A stretch of 10,493 nt of DNA from Cellvibrionales bacterium UBA2034 (GCA_002333095.1 DDBK01000089.1:17587-28079), one strand, 5' to 3'. Positions 1 to 8,347 are shown, counted from the first letter of the stretch. The notes: a model not told the origin generated them from the letters alone. Translations and numbers: made by a program.

Positions 1-281
1 CTTTGCCGCGCCCTACTGAATACGTGTCAGGCTATTACAGGCAGGGAAGCGGGGTTGAGCCGGAACCGGATTGGCAGCGCCTGCACCAGATTTCTGCTGG
101 CACAACAGGGCGTGTATGGTTGATTGCAGATGAAAAATCCATGGCGAGCTGGACGCGCCTGAACAGGGTGCACGCCTCTGCCATTCGCGCGCAGCTATTA
201 CAAAATCGTGAAATCGGGTTTACGGCACGTCACATGACAATGTCGGTGCAGCGCTTCGACAAGGTCGCTCCTGAAAATTGA
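1..281 (+). CDS. C-terminal fragment of an unidentified protein (5' end outside window)
   Basis: An open frame enters from the left edge and ends at TGA 279-281, giving about 92 visible residues. The first possible start in view is a TTG at position 3 with no room for a ribosome binding site, so the gene almost certainly begins upstream. The visible part is soluble in character, with no membrane segment: a segment YVSGYYRQGSG, then a predicted beta strand RVWLIAD, then a basic tail with TARHMTMSVQRFDK. The pattern of a strand such as RVWLI followed by a short C-terminal strand resembles the soluble tail of some GT39-type membrane glycosyltransferases. I cannot confirm that, and no catalytic motif is visible. 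It converges with the P450 gene, with 14 bases between the two stop codons and no room for a separate terminator. Confidence 0.55.
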   Translation, partial: LPRPTEYVSGYYRQGSGVEPEPDWQRLHQISAGTTGRVWLIADEKSMASWTRLNRVHASAIRAQLLQNREIGFTARHMTMSVQRFDKVAPEN

Positions 282-295
282 ACTTGGGATGTTAT

Positions 296-1657
296 TTATT
301 TTCGCGGGACTATTTTTAGCGGAAGATCATCCATAGGTTTTGCAAACGGGAAACTCTGCAGTTTTGCGGGATAATAATGTTCATCCAGAAAATCGAATCG
401 ACATTGTCTGTTCAATTCATTGAATGTGCACTTGAATAATAATTCGGCAAAATGCATGCCGATGCATTTATGCGCACCGCCACCAAAAGGCGCCCACATA
501 AACGGATGTTTTTTATGTTCTGCAATATTGTCGGAAAAGCGTTCTGGCCAGAAGCTTTGCGCACGTGTCCAGTGTTCATTCATTTGCTGTATGTAATGTA
601 CAGGTGCAGAAATCATGGTGTGAGCGGGAACATGGATGCCATCAATCGTGCAATCGCGCACAGTGCGCCGGAAAATGTTGCTGACCGGAGGATGCAACCG
701 CAAAGTCTCCCTGAATACGTGATCCAGCAAGGGCACGCCTTCCATCAGTGCGTCGTAACTGCCATCAGCAGGTGATTGTGTATATATCCGTTCCTGCAGT
801 GCGGGATCATTAGCCAGATAGTAACCCGCCATGGTAATGGCGCTAGTGGTGGTGTCATGGGCTGCCAGCATAAGGAAAACCATGTGGTCAGCAATTTCCG
901 TATCAGGAAAATACTGGCCGGCTTCATTTTTTTCGCGGCAGAAATGGCTGAAAATATCCTGGTCGTTGCCTGCACGTTTCTTGGGGACAAGGCGTTTGAA
1001 GTAGTGTGTGAGATACCTCCGCCCGTTCATTCCCCGTCGATACAGTAACCCGGGCCAGTCCTTGCGTACCATGCCCATGGCGCCTTCCATTAGATCCATG
1101 AAAGCGCGATTGATGTTGTCTTCGTCACTGTCTTCTGGATCTACTGTGCAAAAAACATCGAACGCGATACTGAGAAGCAGTTTCTTGATTTCCTGGTAAA
1201 ACAGCACCTCACCCTGTTTTTGCCAGCGCGCCACGGCCTGTGTGACCACTGCATTGATGGTATCGGTATATTGACGCATGCTGTCTGACTTGAATGCTGT
1301 TTGCATGATACGTCGGTGAATGCGGTGTTCTTCGAAATCACGCATCAATAACCCGCCAGCAAAAAAGTCGCTCATGAATACATCCCAACCTTTTTTAGTC
1401 GAGAAGTTGCGTTCGCTATCGAGTAATAACATCTGCAGGTATTGCGGGCCTAGCAGCAAGACCGCTTTCTGGCCTGTGATAGAAATGCGACTGATGGGGC
1501 CGAATGCCTCATAATGCTGGTGAAACATTCTGACAGGGTCAGCAAACATGGCGATCGTCTTGCCCAGAAAGGGCAGGCCGTATTCACCGGGAATATGGCC
1601 GAGTTTCTGGTTTGAAGGTGCCTGTTGGTAGCTGTATTCATCAGGTGAGAGGTTCAT
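296..1657 (-). CDS. Cytochrome P450 (CYP120/CYP26-like)
   Basis: This is a 453-residue, apparently complete P450 monooxygenase. It binds heme through a cysteine thiolate and would insert one oxygen atom into a lipophilic substrate, using electrons from a separate ferredoxin or reductase; none is encoded here. Hallmarks in order are a proline-rich entry (HIPGEYGLPFLG, residues 21-32), a C-helix HRIHRR (111-116), the I-helix oxygen-activation motif AAHDTT (265-270), the K-helix ExxR as ETLR (317-320), PERF (371-374) and the heme loop FGGGAHKCIG (391-400) with Cys398. The C-helix has His where many P450s have Trp, which I recall from CYP120/CYP26 relatives that act on retinoids or other isoprenoids. 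There is no N-terminal membrane anchor, as expected for a soluble bacterial P450. The ATG at 1655-1657 follows a purine-rich AGAAGAAAAG tract (plus-strand 1661-1670). It is divergent from the Rph-like gene. The family is secure; the substrate is unknown. Confidence 0.93.
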   Translation of the reverse strand: MNLSPDEYSYQQAPSNQKLGHIPGEYGLPFLGKTIAMFADPVRMFHQHYEAFGPISRISITGQKAVLLLGPQYLQMLLLDSERNFSTKKGWDVFMSDFFAGGLLMRDFEEHRIHRRIMQTAFKSDSMRQYTDTINAVVTQAVARWQKQGEVLFYQEIKKLLLSIAFDVFCTVDPEDSDEDNINRAFMDLMEGAMGMVRKDWPGLLYRRGMNGRRYLTHYFKRLVPKKRAGNDQDIFSHFCREKNEAGQYFPDTEIADHMVFLMLAAHDTTTSAITMAGYYLANDPALQERIYTQSPADGSYDALMEGVPLLDHVFRETLRLHPPVSNIFRRTVRDCTIDGIHVPAHTMISAPVHYIQQMNEHWTRAQSFWPERFSDNIAEHKKHPFMWAPFGGGAHKCIGMHFAELLFKCTFNELNRQCRFDFLDEHYYPAKLQSFPFAKPMDDLPLKIVPRK

Positions 1658-1723
1658 CGACTTTTCTTCTGCGCGGTTTTGTGTTGTTGTGTGAATATCA
1701 ATGAGATAACGCAGGCATATCTT
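1658..1723. promoter_or_regulatory. Divergent promoter region between P450 and dikinase genes
   Basis: This 66-bp spacer separates two divergent start codons, so both promoters must lie here or reach into the coding regions. It is T-rich on the plus strand. Ribosome binding sites are visible on both sides: GCAGG at 1711-1715, eight bases before the ATG at 1724, and a purine tract (plus-strand 1661-1670) before the P450 start. I see no convincing -35/-10 pair and no clear operator palindrome. The shortness suggests the two genes are controlled together. Confidence 0.35.
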
Positions 1724-4123
1724 ATGACAATTTCAACAATAACATCCCGCATTTTGCCGCTGGAACAGCTTGAAGGTGTCCAGGCGGGTGGAAAAGCCAA
1801 TGGTTTGCACCGGTTGGTAAAACTGGGATTTTCCGTGCCACCCGCATTTGTGTTGTTGAACGTTGATCCTGATGCGTTGCCAGCTGACCTTGCAAGCCAT
1901 TATGCCGCGCTGGGTGGCGGGTTGGTCGCTGTACGTTCATCCGCGTTGGATGAGGACGGTAGCGATGCATCCTTTGCAGGACAGTATGAGACAGTATTGA
2001 ATGTTGAAGGGCTGGATGCGCTGCAGCGGGCGATCAGGCAATGCCTTGCTTCGCTGCAGTCACATCGTGCAATGTCCTATCGCGGTGATGCTACTTCCTG
2101 CCAAGGCAATACCACGGGCAATGTGCAGATGTGTGTAGTGGTGCAATGCATGGTGAATGCGCGCACGGCTGGTGTGCTGTTTACGGCAGATCCGGTGTCT
2201 GCACGGCGAGACAGGCTGGTGATCGATGCTGTACGTGGCCTGGGCGAAGCATTGGTGAGCGGTGAAGCAACGCCGGATCACTACGAACTAAATTTGCACG
2301 ATGCCATTGTTGTTCGTGATCTTGTGGATGGGTCAGCCGCCATTTTGTCAGATGTAGAGATTATGCAACTGGCGCAACAGGCGCGAGACGCTGTCGCGCG
2401 TTTTGGTGAGCCGCTGGATACTGAATGGGCGATTGACCAGAACGGAAAAATATTCTGGCTGCAGGCGCGTCCTGTTACGACCTTGCCGGCAGATCTCAAT
2501 GAATTTGATTCTGGATGCCGGCCAACGGATGTCATGACCACGGGCAATATTGGCGAAATGATGCCAGGTGCTGTATGTCCTTTAACACTATCTGTGACTT
2601 TGCGCGGCATTGAATATGCATTCCAGAATATGGACATCATGTTAGGTGCGCAAAAAACCGTGGAAGATGACTACAAGCAGGTCTGTAGTTTTTATGGCCA
2701 CTGGTTTTTCAACCTGAGTGGCAAGGTGGCAAATTCCGGTTATATCGCAGGCATGAGCGCAAGTGAAGCCGGATACAGTATTTGTGGTGAAGAAGTGCCG
2801 GCGCTACAAGAGCCGAAGAGAATGCCGTGGTGGATTCGCGCACGTGGTGGCTGGCGATTTCTTCGGTTTTTACAAGATGCTGAAAAAACAGTGGGCGCAT
2901 TTGAAAAAAAACTGCATGGAGAATTCTGCACGCCATTTTTTGATACGCCATGCGAACAGATAAAGCATATTGATGCCATGTTATGGTGGGTGCTGGAAGT
3001 AGAGGATGTACATGTTCGCTCATCATCCAGTTCTGCCGTTGCAGGTGGTGTGCTGCAAGGGGTTATTGCAAAAGGCGAGCGGCCTACACAGGAGCACCTT
3101 GGTGAATTGGCGCGTTTGATGGCTGGTGCAACCGGCGTGATCAGTGCCGAGCTGGTGCAGGAACTGGATGTGATTGTTGAACATATTGCAGAAGATCATC
3201 ACGTCACGCATTTTTGTACAGGCGAAGCACAGGATGTTCAGTTGTGGCTGCAATCGGATGCTGCTGGTAAAACCGGCAAACTTTTTTCTGCATTTCTGGC
3301 TCGACATGGCCATCGTGCATACCGTGAGCTATGTGTGCGTGAAAGGGGATGGGCAGAAGATCCGCTGCCATTGATACGAACCCTTCAGGTGAGTGCACGT
3401 GCGTGCCTCACTGGAGCGCCTAAAAAAGTGGCTGAAACAAACGCAATAGACAGCGGGGAGTACAACGGGTTTATTCGATGGCTTTTGCCGCGTGTACATA
3501 ATGGAATCCGGCGGCGGGAGCGTACCAAATCCTTGCTGGTGTATGTAACGCGTGAAGTAGGCAAAGCTTATCGCCATCTAGGCCGTTTGCTGGTAACTGC
3601 GAATGTCTTGCCGGATGAGGATCTTGTCTACTTCTTTTCACATGAAGAATTGCGCGCCTGTGATGGTGTGCCTTCCGTATTGCAGGTGAAACATGCCATC
3701 AAGCGTCGTGCAGCGATGGACTACCAGAACCGTCTACAGTTTCCGTTTTTGTTGCAAGGGAAACCTGAGCCGCTGGCAATAGGTGCTACTGGTGTGGGTT
3801 CCGGTGTGTTGACGGGCAGGCCTGTGTCAGCAGGTTGCGTAGAAGGCATTTGCCGGGTGGCGCTGTCGCCGGAAGAAGCTGCACAATTGCAGCCAGGAGA
3901 AATTCTTGTCGCGCCAATTACTGATGTGGCCTGGACACCTTATTTCAGCGTTATCGCAGGCCTGGCCACAGATATTGGCAGTTCCGTGTCACATGGTGCG
4001 GTGATTGCGCGTGAATACGGTTTGCCGGCAGTAGTGAACCTGCGTTCAGCCACCACACAATTCAGGACAGGCGATCGTGTGAGGCTGGACGGTGGTAAAG
4101 GTACGCTGGAGCTGGTCGGATAA
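1724..4123 (+). CDS. Rifampin-phosphotransferase-like / PEP-synthase-related dikinase
   Basis: This is a 799-residue enzyme of the PEP synthase/PPDK superfamily. Residues 1 to about 255 form the ATP-grasp (PPDK_N) domain, with GGKANGL (Lys24), VRSSALDEDG (70-79), DASFAGQYET (81-90), DTEWAID (232-238) and LQARPV (246-251). Residues from about 265 to 685 form a divergent central domain containing GHRAYREL (529-536) and WAEDP (543-547), patterns also found in the substrate domain of rifampin phosphotransferase. Residues from about 695 to 799 form the swivelling phosphohistidine domain, with His757 in SSVSHGAVIAREYG. The protein ends there, without the PEP/pyruvate TIM barrel of PEP synthase and PPDK. 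The domain order and length (Rph is about 860-870 residues) therefore favour an Rph-like reaction: ATP's beta-phosphate passes via His to an alcohol acceptor, releasing AMP and phosphate. The start at 1724 is preferred over an in-frame TTG at 1679 because GCAGG lies eight bases upstream. It converges with the lipoprotein gene, with two bases between stops. The acceptor is unknown; actual rifampin resistance is not implied. Confidence 0.85.
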   Translation: MTISTITSRILPLEQLEGVQAGGKANGLHRLVKLGFSVPPAFVLLNVDPDALPADLASHYAALGGGLVAVRSSALDEDGSDASFAGQYETVLNVEGLDALQRAIRQCLASLQSHRAMSYRGDATSCQGNTTGNVQMCVVVQCMVNARTAGVLFTADPVSARRDRLVIDAVRGLGEALVSGEATPDHYELNLHDAIVVRDLVDGSAAILSDVEIMQLAQQARDAVARFGEPLDTEWAIDQNGKIFWLQARPVTTLPADLNEFDSGCRPTDVMTTGNIGEMMPGAVCPLTLSVTLRGIEYAFQNMDIMLGAQKTVEDDYKQVCSFYGHWFFNLSGKVANSGYIAGMSASEAGYSICGEEVPALQEPKRMPWWIRARGGWRFLRFLQDAEKTVGAFEKKLHGEFCTPFFDTPCEQIKHIDAMLWWVLEVEDVHVRSSSSSAVAGGVLQGVIAKGERPTQEHLGELARLMAGATGVISAELVQELDVIVEHIAEDHHVTHFCTGEAQDVQLWLQSDAAGKTGKLFSAFLARHGHRAYRELCVRERGWAEDPLPLIRTLQVSARACLTGAPKKVAETNAIDSGEYNGFIRWLLPRVHNGIRRRERTKSLLVYVTREVGKAYRHLGRLLVTANVLPDEDLVYFFSHEELRACDGVPSVLQVKHAIKRRAAMDYQNRLQFPFLLQGKPEPLAIGATGVGSGVLTGRPVSAGCVEGICRVALSPEEAAQLQPGEILVAPITDVAWTPYFSVIAGLATDIGSSVSHGAVIAREYGLPAVVNLRSATTQFRTGDRVRLDGGKGTLELVG

Positions 4124-4125
4124 TG

Positions 4126-4737
4126 TTAATGAATAGCCTTGACGACGCGATCAGCCAGCTCATGGGCGGCGTGGGAAATAGAATTGACTTCAAATGATTT
4201 ACTGCGCCCCACCCAGACCAGTTGTTCGGTTTTGGCATCGTAGACAGACGTAGTCAATATCACATCGGAACGTGTGTCTACATAGGCATCGCGTGTCATG
4301 GTGGATGTGTTGCCGTAGCGATCCCAGTAGCCGCTGTGCGAGGGGTAATACGGGCCGGTGTAGTACGTCCTGACCGATTCCGGCACGTGGGTGACAGTCG
4401 TTTCCTTCCCGCCGTAACGTGCCACGATGACGTACTGTATGTTGCCCTTGGCCAGGTATGCAGTCACCGATTCTTTGGTGGGCGTGCTGGTGCCTGTCAC
4501 GTTGTAGCTGGCGGTGGCCTGTATGCCTTCACGGCGCAGCGCGTCCAGAAAGCCGTTCTCGAACAGTATCCGGTTTGTTTTGTTGGGTGTTACAGCGACA
4601 ACCAGCACATTGTCCAGCTGTTTACGTTGGAAAGCAGGAGACTGCCACGCATCGGTGAGGCTGGTGTAGCCACAAGCAGCCAGCATCAATATTGTGCCCA
4701 TTCCCAGGCAACGGCGGTAAAAGTGCGTCAATGTCAT
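4126..4737 (-). CDS. DUF4136-like outer-membrane lipoprotein
   Basis: This is a 203-residue predicted lipoprotein. The N terminus has a basic start (HFYRR), a hydrophobic stretch (GMGTILMLA) and a lipobox LAAC with Cys22. Gly23 follows, which does not act as an inner-membrane retention signal, so the outer membrane is likely. The mature part alternates predicted strands (NVLVVAVTP 43-51, YVIVARYGG 102-110, DVILTTSVYDAKTEQLVWVGRS 158-179) with a Tyr/Gly-rich loop (125-142). The phrase VYDAKTEQLVWVG is typical of DUF4136-type lipoproteins, whose role is unknown. The start at 4737 is chosen because it gives a standard signal peptide and GGAG lies five bases upstream. A longer form from 4779 (14 more residues) is possible but would lengthen the signal peptide. 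It is divergent from ubiE. Confidence 0.8.
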   Translation of the reverse strand: MTLTHFYRRCLGMGTILMLAACGYTSLTDAWQSPAFQRKQLDNVLVVAVTPNKTNRILFENGFLDALRREGIQATASYNVTGTSTPTKESVTAYLAKGNIQYVIVARYGGKETTVTHVPESVRTYYTGPYYPSHSGYWDRYGNTSTMTRDAYVDTRSDVILTTSVYDAKTEQLVWVGRSKSFEVNSISHAAHELADRVVKAIH

Positions 4738-4883
4738 GGAGGCTCCAATGAAGTTGGCAGGGTGGTTGCTCGCCATCATGCCTGAAGCCTCACGGTCAGG
4801 GAAGGCAGTGCATGACGGGGTTATGCGGGATGGGGACGCGCCGTGTAAAATGCCGACTTTGCAGCTGGCAATGAGAATTCACC
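4738..4883. promoter_or_regulatory. Divergent upstream region of lipoprotein gene and ubiE
   Basis: This 146-bp region separates two divergent starts and should hold both promoters. On the plus strand TAAAAT at 4846-4851 matches the -10 consensus at five of six bases, but no good -35 sits 16-18 bases upstream, so the call is weak. GAGA at 4873-4876 lies seven bases before the ubiE ATG and is the likely ribosome binding site. For the lipoprotein, GGAG on the minus strand is visible just before the start at 4737. I see no strong palindrome. Confidence 0.35.
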
Positions 4884-5636
4884 ATGACGGACCAACAGAA
4901 CACTACCCATTTTGGTTTCCAGCAGGTGCCCGTGCAAGAGAAGCAGCGGAAAGTCGCGGATGTCTTCCATTCGGTAGCCGCGCGGTATGACTTGATGAAC
5001 GATCTGCTGTCTGGCGGGATTCATCGTTTGTGGAAGCGTTTCACGATCGAAGTCTCCGGTGTGCGTTATGGTCACAAGGTGCTGGATATTGCTGGCGGTA
5101 CAGGGGATCTTGCCTTCAAATTTTCGCGCCTCGTGGGCGAAGACGGACAGGTTGTACTGGCAGATATCAACTCGTCCATGTTGAATGTGGGGCGGGATCG
5201 CCTGATTGATCGCGGCGCTGTAGGGAATGTGCAATTCGCACAGGCCAATGCGGAATGTTTGCCGTTTCCAGACAACACATTTGACTGCATCACGATTGCA
5301 TTCGGGTTGCGCAATGTCACAGATAAAGACAAAGCGCTTCGTTCAATGTTGCGCGTACTCAAACCGGGTGGCCGTTTGCTGGTGCTGGAATTTTCCAAGC
5401 CCGGTAATCCCTTGCTGGGAAAAGCGTACGACAATTATTCCTTTCATGTGATGCCGGTTATCGGTAAGGCCATTGCGGGTGATGCAGACAGTTATCGCTA
5501 TCTGGCAGAATCCATCCGTATGCATCCGGATCAGGAAACGCTGAAATCCATGATGCAGGATGCGGGCTTTGCTGAATGCGAGTTTTATAACATGACCGGC
5601 GGTGTTGTGGCGTTGCATAAAGGCGTAAAACCCTGA
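4884..5636 (+). CDS. ubiE: Ubiquinone/menaquinone C-methyltransferase UbiE
   Basis: This 250-residue protein is an S-adenosylmethionine-dependent C-methyltransferase. It methylates the benzoquinol intermediate in ubiquinone synthesis (and demethylmenaquinol where menaquinone is made) and acts at the cytoplasmic face with the Ubi complex. Diagnostic segments are the UbiE signature [16 protein letters not shown] (35-50), the SAM-binding motif [13 protein letters not shown] (66-77), acidic ADINSSML (93-100), IAFGLRNV (138-145) and the second signature [15 protein letters not shown] (157-171). The length matches E. coli UbiE (251 residues). It is the first gene of a ubiE-ubiJ-ubiB operon, and its TGA overlaps the ubiJ start by one base. 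No menaquinone genes are in view, so the ubiquinone role is the one the context supports. Confidence 0.98.
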   Translation: MTDQQNTTHFGFQQVPVQEKQRKVADVFHSVAARYDLMNDLLSGGIHRLWKRFTIEVSGVRYGHKVLDIAGGTGDLAFKFSRLVGEDGQVVLADINSSMLNVGRDRLIDRGAVGNVQFAQANAECLPFPDNTFDCITIAFGLRNVTDKDKALRSMLRVLKPGGRLLVLEFSKPGNPLLGKAYDNYSFHVMPVIGKAIAGDADSYRYLAESIRMHPDQETLKSMMQDAGFAECEFYNMTGGVVALHKGVKP

Positions 5637-6271
5637 TGCCTGCAGTGAATACCGGCTCGACGTTCAAGGCCAGTCTGTTGATGGCGCTGGAAAGTGCGAT
5701 CAATAACAGTCTGGCCTATGATCCGGCTACGCAGCAGTCATTGCATCAGCTGGATGGAAAAGTGTTGCACATTGCATGCACAGTCCCTTCGCAATCTGTT
5801 TATGTATTGTTCGTCGGCAATCATGTGGAATTGTGGTCATTGTTTGAGTCCTCTCCTGATACCACATTGAGCGGCACGCCCAGTGCATTTCTGGCGTTAT
5901 GGCGTGCCCGTAGTAAAACGACAGCACTGACAGACAGCGGTATCACGCTGACAGGTGACAGTGCTGTATTGCAACAATTGCAGCAAATCAGTGCGACACT
6001 GGACATTGATTGGGAAGCGTTGATCGCGGAACACACGGGTGATGTGATTGCGCATCAACTGGGGCGCTTTGCCCGCGGTGCCAATGCCTGGTTGCACACT
6101 GCGCGCCGGGAAGCAGAACGGCTGATGAGTGAATTCCTGCAGTTTGAAAGCAATACGGTTCCCAGTCGTCATGAAGTGCAGGGATTTTGCCGCGACGTAG
6201 ATGATGTGCAATTGCGTGTGGACCGTTTACAGGCCAGTATTGAACAATTCAGGAAGAGCAGGAAAAGCTGA
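5636..6271 (+). CDS. ubiJ: Ubiquinone biosynthesis accessory factor UbiJ
   Basis: This 211-residue protein is the SCP2-domain accessory factor of the soluble ubiquinone-synthesis complex. It is thought to bind the hydrophobic intermediates through its SCP2 fold and to help hold the Ubi enzymes together, usually with UbiK. The SCP2-like region spans roughly residues 15-112 and ends in the conserved element [18 protein letters not shown] (101-118). [21 protein letters not shown] (from 123) follows, also typical of UbiJ. The C-terminal part (about 150-208) is charged and heptad-like, consistent with the coiled coil that pairs with UbiK. The length is close to E. coli UbiJ (201 residues). The start codon overlaps the ubiE stop as TGATG, and the stop overlaps the ubiB start in the same way, so translational coupling through the whole operon is likely. 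Identification rests on the C-terminal motifs and gene order more than on the variable N terminus. Confidence 0.93.
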   Translation: MPAVNTGSTFKASLLMALESAINNSLAYDPATQQSLHQLDGKVLHIACTVPSQSVYVLFVGNHVELWSLFESSPDTTLSGTPSAFLALWRARSKTTALTDSGITLTGDSAVLQQLQQISATLDIDWEALIAEHTGDVIAHQLGRFARGANAWLHTARREAERLMSEFLQFESNTVPSRHEVQGFCRDVDDVQLRVDRLQASIEQFRKSRKS

Positions 6272-7905
6272 TGGCGCTGTTGCGGTTTTTTACCATTCTC
6301 CGCGTGCTGACGTTTTATCGGCTGGATGCTGACCTGCAGTTTTTACAGCTGCCTGTGGCGTTGCGATTGGCATTGCGCTTGTCACCCTTGCAATGGTTGC
6401 CACGCTGCGATGTGCAGTTTTCTCGCGGTATGCGTATGCGGTTGGCGCTGGAACAGCTTGGCCCGGTGTTTGTAAAGTTTGGCCAGTTGTTGTCGACGAG
6501 GCCGGATCTGGTGCCGCAAGACATCGTCTGTGAGCTGGATCGCTTGCAGGATCGCGTGCCGCCATTTGCCAGCGACGAGTTCGTGGCGATTGTTGAAGCG
6601 GCTTTGGGCAAGAAAATCAGTGAGGCTTTTTTCTCTTTTGAGCGGGATCCCCTGGCCTCTGCGTCTGTAGCACAAGTGCATTGTGCGGTGTTGCCGAGCG
6701 GTGAGGAGGTGGTGGTGAAAGTCATTCGCCCCGGCATCGCGGCTACTATCGAGAAAGACTTGTCCCTTATGGAATTACTGGCGCAACTGGCAGAACGGTT
6801 TGTGCCGGATGGCCGACGCTTGCGTCCGGTGGAAGTGGTGCAGGATTACCGCCACACCATTTTTGATGAACTTAACTTGCAGCGCGAAGCCGCCAATGCG
6901 GCACAGTTACGCCGCAATTTTGACCAGTCTCCTATGTTGTATGTGCCAAAAGTGTATTGGGATTACTGTCGCCAACAAGTGATGGTGATGGAGCGGATCC
7001 GGGGTATTCCGGTGACGGATATCGCTGCGCTGAATGCACAAGGTACCGATATGAAGTTGCTCGCCCATCGTGGTGTTGAAATATTTTTTACGCAGGTGTT
7101 TGACCATAATTTTTTCCATGCCGATATGCATCCAGGCAATATTTTTGTCTCGACCCAGCATCCTTCGCGGCCACAATATATTGCGATTGATTGCGCGATA
7201 GTCGGTTCGTTGTCGCGTGATGATCAGTATTACCTGGCCCGCAATCTGTTGGCTATTTTCCAGCGTGACTATCATCAGGTCGCGCAGTTGCATATCGAGT
7301 GTGGCTGGGTGCCGCCGCATACCCGTGCGGCTGATTTTGAGTCTGCCATACGCACGGTGTGCGAGCCGATTTTTGAAAAACCGATCAGCGAAATTTCATT
7401 TGGCCAGATTCTTGTCAACCTGTTCCAGACAGCGCGTCGTTTTGACATGACGGTGCAACCGTCACTCGTGTTATTGCAGAAAACCCTGCTGAATATTGAA
7501 GGTCTGGGACGGCAGCTGTATCCACAACTGGACTTATGGCAAACCGCACTGCCGTTTCTGGAGCGCTGGATGCAGAACCGCTACCACCCGAAAAACCTGC
7601 TGGCAGAAATTCGTCGCCATGGCCCCGGCTGGCTGGAAAAAATGCCCGAGGTGCCAGAATTGTTATTCGATGCAGCACAACAAATCCGACGTTTTGAACA
7701 GGTGGCTCCGGCTATCCAGTCCACGGCAGAACAGATGGTGTTACTCGAAAAGCGTCAACAGCTTGGCCGTAAGCGTGGTCGAATTGCTGTGTTGGTGTTG
7801 GTGGTGCTTGGCTTGTTATGGCCGCAATGGGAGCTGTTGCGTTCTGCCGTTCCATGGCAAAGCCTGCTAGTGTTGCTGGCAGCTCTCTGGTGGTGGACGG
7901 GTTGA
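6271..7905 (+). CDS. ubiB: Ubiquinone biosynthesis atypical kinase/ATPase UbiB
   Basis: This 544-residue member of the UbiB/ADCK/COQ8 family is membrane-associated. It uses ATP hydrolysis to aid access of the Ubi complex to membrane-bound quinone intermediates. Visible motifs are the KxGQ element KFGQ (69-72) followed by [11 protein letters not shown], an Ala/Ser-rich nucleotide loop ASASVAQVH (129-137), the invariant Lys150 in VVVKVIRPG, the catalytic-loop equivalent HADMHPGN (283-290) and the metal-binding segment [10 protein letters not shown] (305-314) with Asp307. The long stretch [10 protein letters not shown] to [14 protein letters not shown] (344-423) is nearly the same as in E. coli. 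Two hydrophobic segments at the C terminus (about 504-517 and 531-543) are the expected membrane hairpin. AGGA seven bases before the ATG gives its own ribosome binding site despite the one-base overlap with ubiJ. E. coli has DCGI where this has DCAI. Confidence 0.98.
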   Translation: MALLRFFTILRVLTFYRLDADLQFLQLPVALRLALRLSPLQWLPRCDVQFSRGMRMRLALEQLGPVFVKFGQLLSTRPDLVPQDIVCELDRLQDRVPPFASDEFVAIVEAALGKKISEAFFSFERDPLASASVAQVHCAVLPSGEEVVVKVIRPGIAATIEKDLSLMELLAQLAERFVPDGRRLRPVEVVQDYRHTIFDELNLQREAANAAQLRRNFDQSPMLYVPKVYWDYCRQQVMVMERIRGIPVTDIAALNAQGTDMKLLAHRGVEIFFTQVFDHNFFHADMHPGNIFVSTQHPSRPQYIAIDCAIVGSLSRDDQYYLARNLLAIFQRDYHQVAQLHIECGWVPPHTRAADFESAIRTVCEPIFEKPISEISFGQILVNLFQTARRFDMTVQPSLVLLQKTLLNIEGLGRQLYPQLDLWQTALPFLERWMQNRYHPKNLLAEIRRHGPGWLEKMPEVPELLFDAAQQIRRFEQVAPAIQSTAEQMVLLEKRQQLGRKRGRIAVLVLVVLGLLWPQWELLRSAVPWQSLLVLLAALWWWTG

Positions 7906-7909
7906 ATAC

Positions 7910-8347
7910 ATGAAGCGATCGACATCACATCAGGACAATCATGCTATCGCCCTTGAACGCCTGAAAGCGTTGGGCGAGCGCCGCACGCCAGCCCGGCAAG
8001 CGATTCTTACGCTGTTGCTCGATGCCAACAACGCGCTGAGCCATCAAGACATTCACGAGTTATTGAAGGCGCGCAACGAACCGTTTGACCGTGTCACGTT
8101 GTATCGCGTCCTGGACTGGCTGGTAGCGCAGAAGCTCGCGCACAAACTGGCTGGGGAAGACCGTATCTGGCGTTTCAATGCTGCTTCTGACGAGCAGCAT
8201 GTCCATCCACATTTCCATTGCATACAGTGCGGCAAAGTCTCTTGCATGGCTACTGTGCATGTGAATATCACGCCCCTGCCCAAGGGGTATCGCAGCATTA
8301 ATGCAGATACCACGATTCAGGGCGCCTGCCCGGATTGCGCTGGTTAG
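7910..8347 (+). CDS. zur: Fur-family metalloregulator, probable Zur
   Basis: This 145-residue Fur-superfamily repressor has a winged-helix DNA-binding domain in residues 1 to about 90, with RRTPARQAILTLL (24-36), and a recognition helix in RVTLYRVLDWLVAQKLAHKL (61-80). The C-terminal dimerisation and metal domain is His-rich at HVHPHFH (97-103). It has two Cys pairs, C104-x2-C107 and C140-x2-C143, the usual structural zinc site, plus Cys112. The metal specificity cannot be read from sequence alone. I favour zinc (Zur) because the next gene is a ZrgA-type zinc protein and Fur-type palindromes lie between them. The gene starts four bases after the ubiB stop with no clear Shine-Dalgarno sequence or separate promoter, so it is probably transcribed with ubiEJB. 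Iron or another metal remains possible. Confidence 0.85.
   Translation: MKRSTSHQDNHAIALERLKALGERRTPARQAILTLLLDANNALSHQDIHELLKARNEPFDRVTLYRVLDWLVAQKLAHKLAGEDRIWRFNAASDEQHVHPHFHCIQCGKVSCMATVHVNITPLPKGYRSINADTTIQGACPDCAG

Noticed and set aside
1679..1723. TTG start adding 15 residues to the dikinase-like protein
   Set aside because: The ATG at 1724 has GCAGG eight bases upstream and begins just before the conserved ATP-grasp start. The extension (MCCCVNINEI...) looks non-coding.
1724..4123. True PEP synthase (PpsA) or PPDK
   Set aside because: The protein stops right after the phosphohistidine domain and lacks the C-terminal PEP/pyruvate-binding barrel.
4738..4779. Upstream ATG adding 14 residues to the lipoprotein
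   Set aside because: It would give an unusually long polar region before the signal peptide. GGAG at a good distance supports the inner ATG at 4737, although a GAGG also precedes the outer one.
4222..4785. 187-codon open frame on the plus strand opposite the lipoprotein gene
   Set aside because: The minus-strand frame has a clear lipobox and a ribosome binding site. The plus-strand product has no recognisable motif and unusual composition, so it is an antisense shadow.
8273..8287. CCCCT/AGGGG hairpin near the end of the regulator gene as a terminator
   Set aside because: It lies inside conserved coding sequence, has a short stem and is not followed by a T-run.
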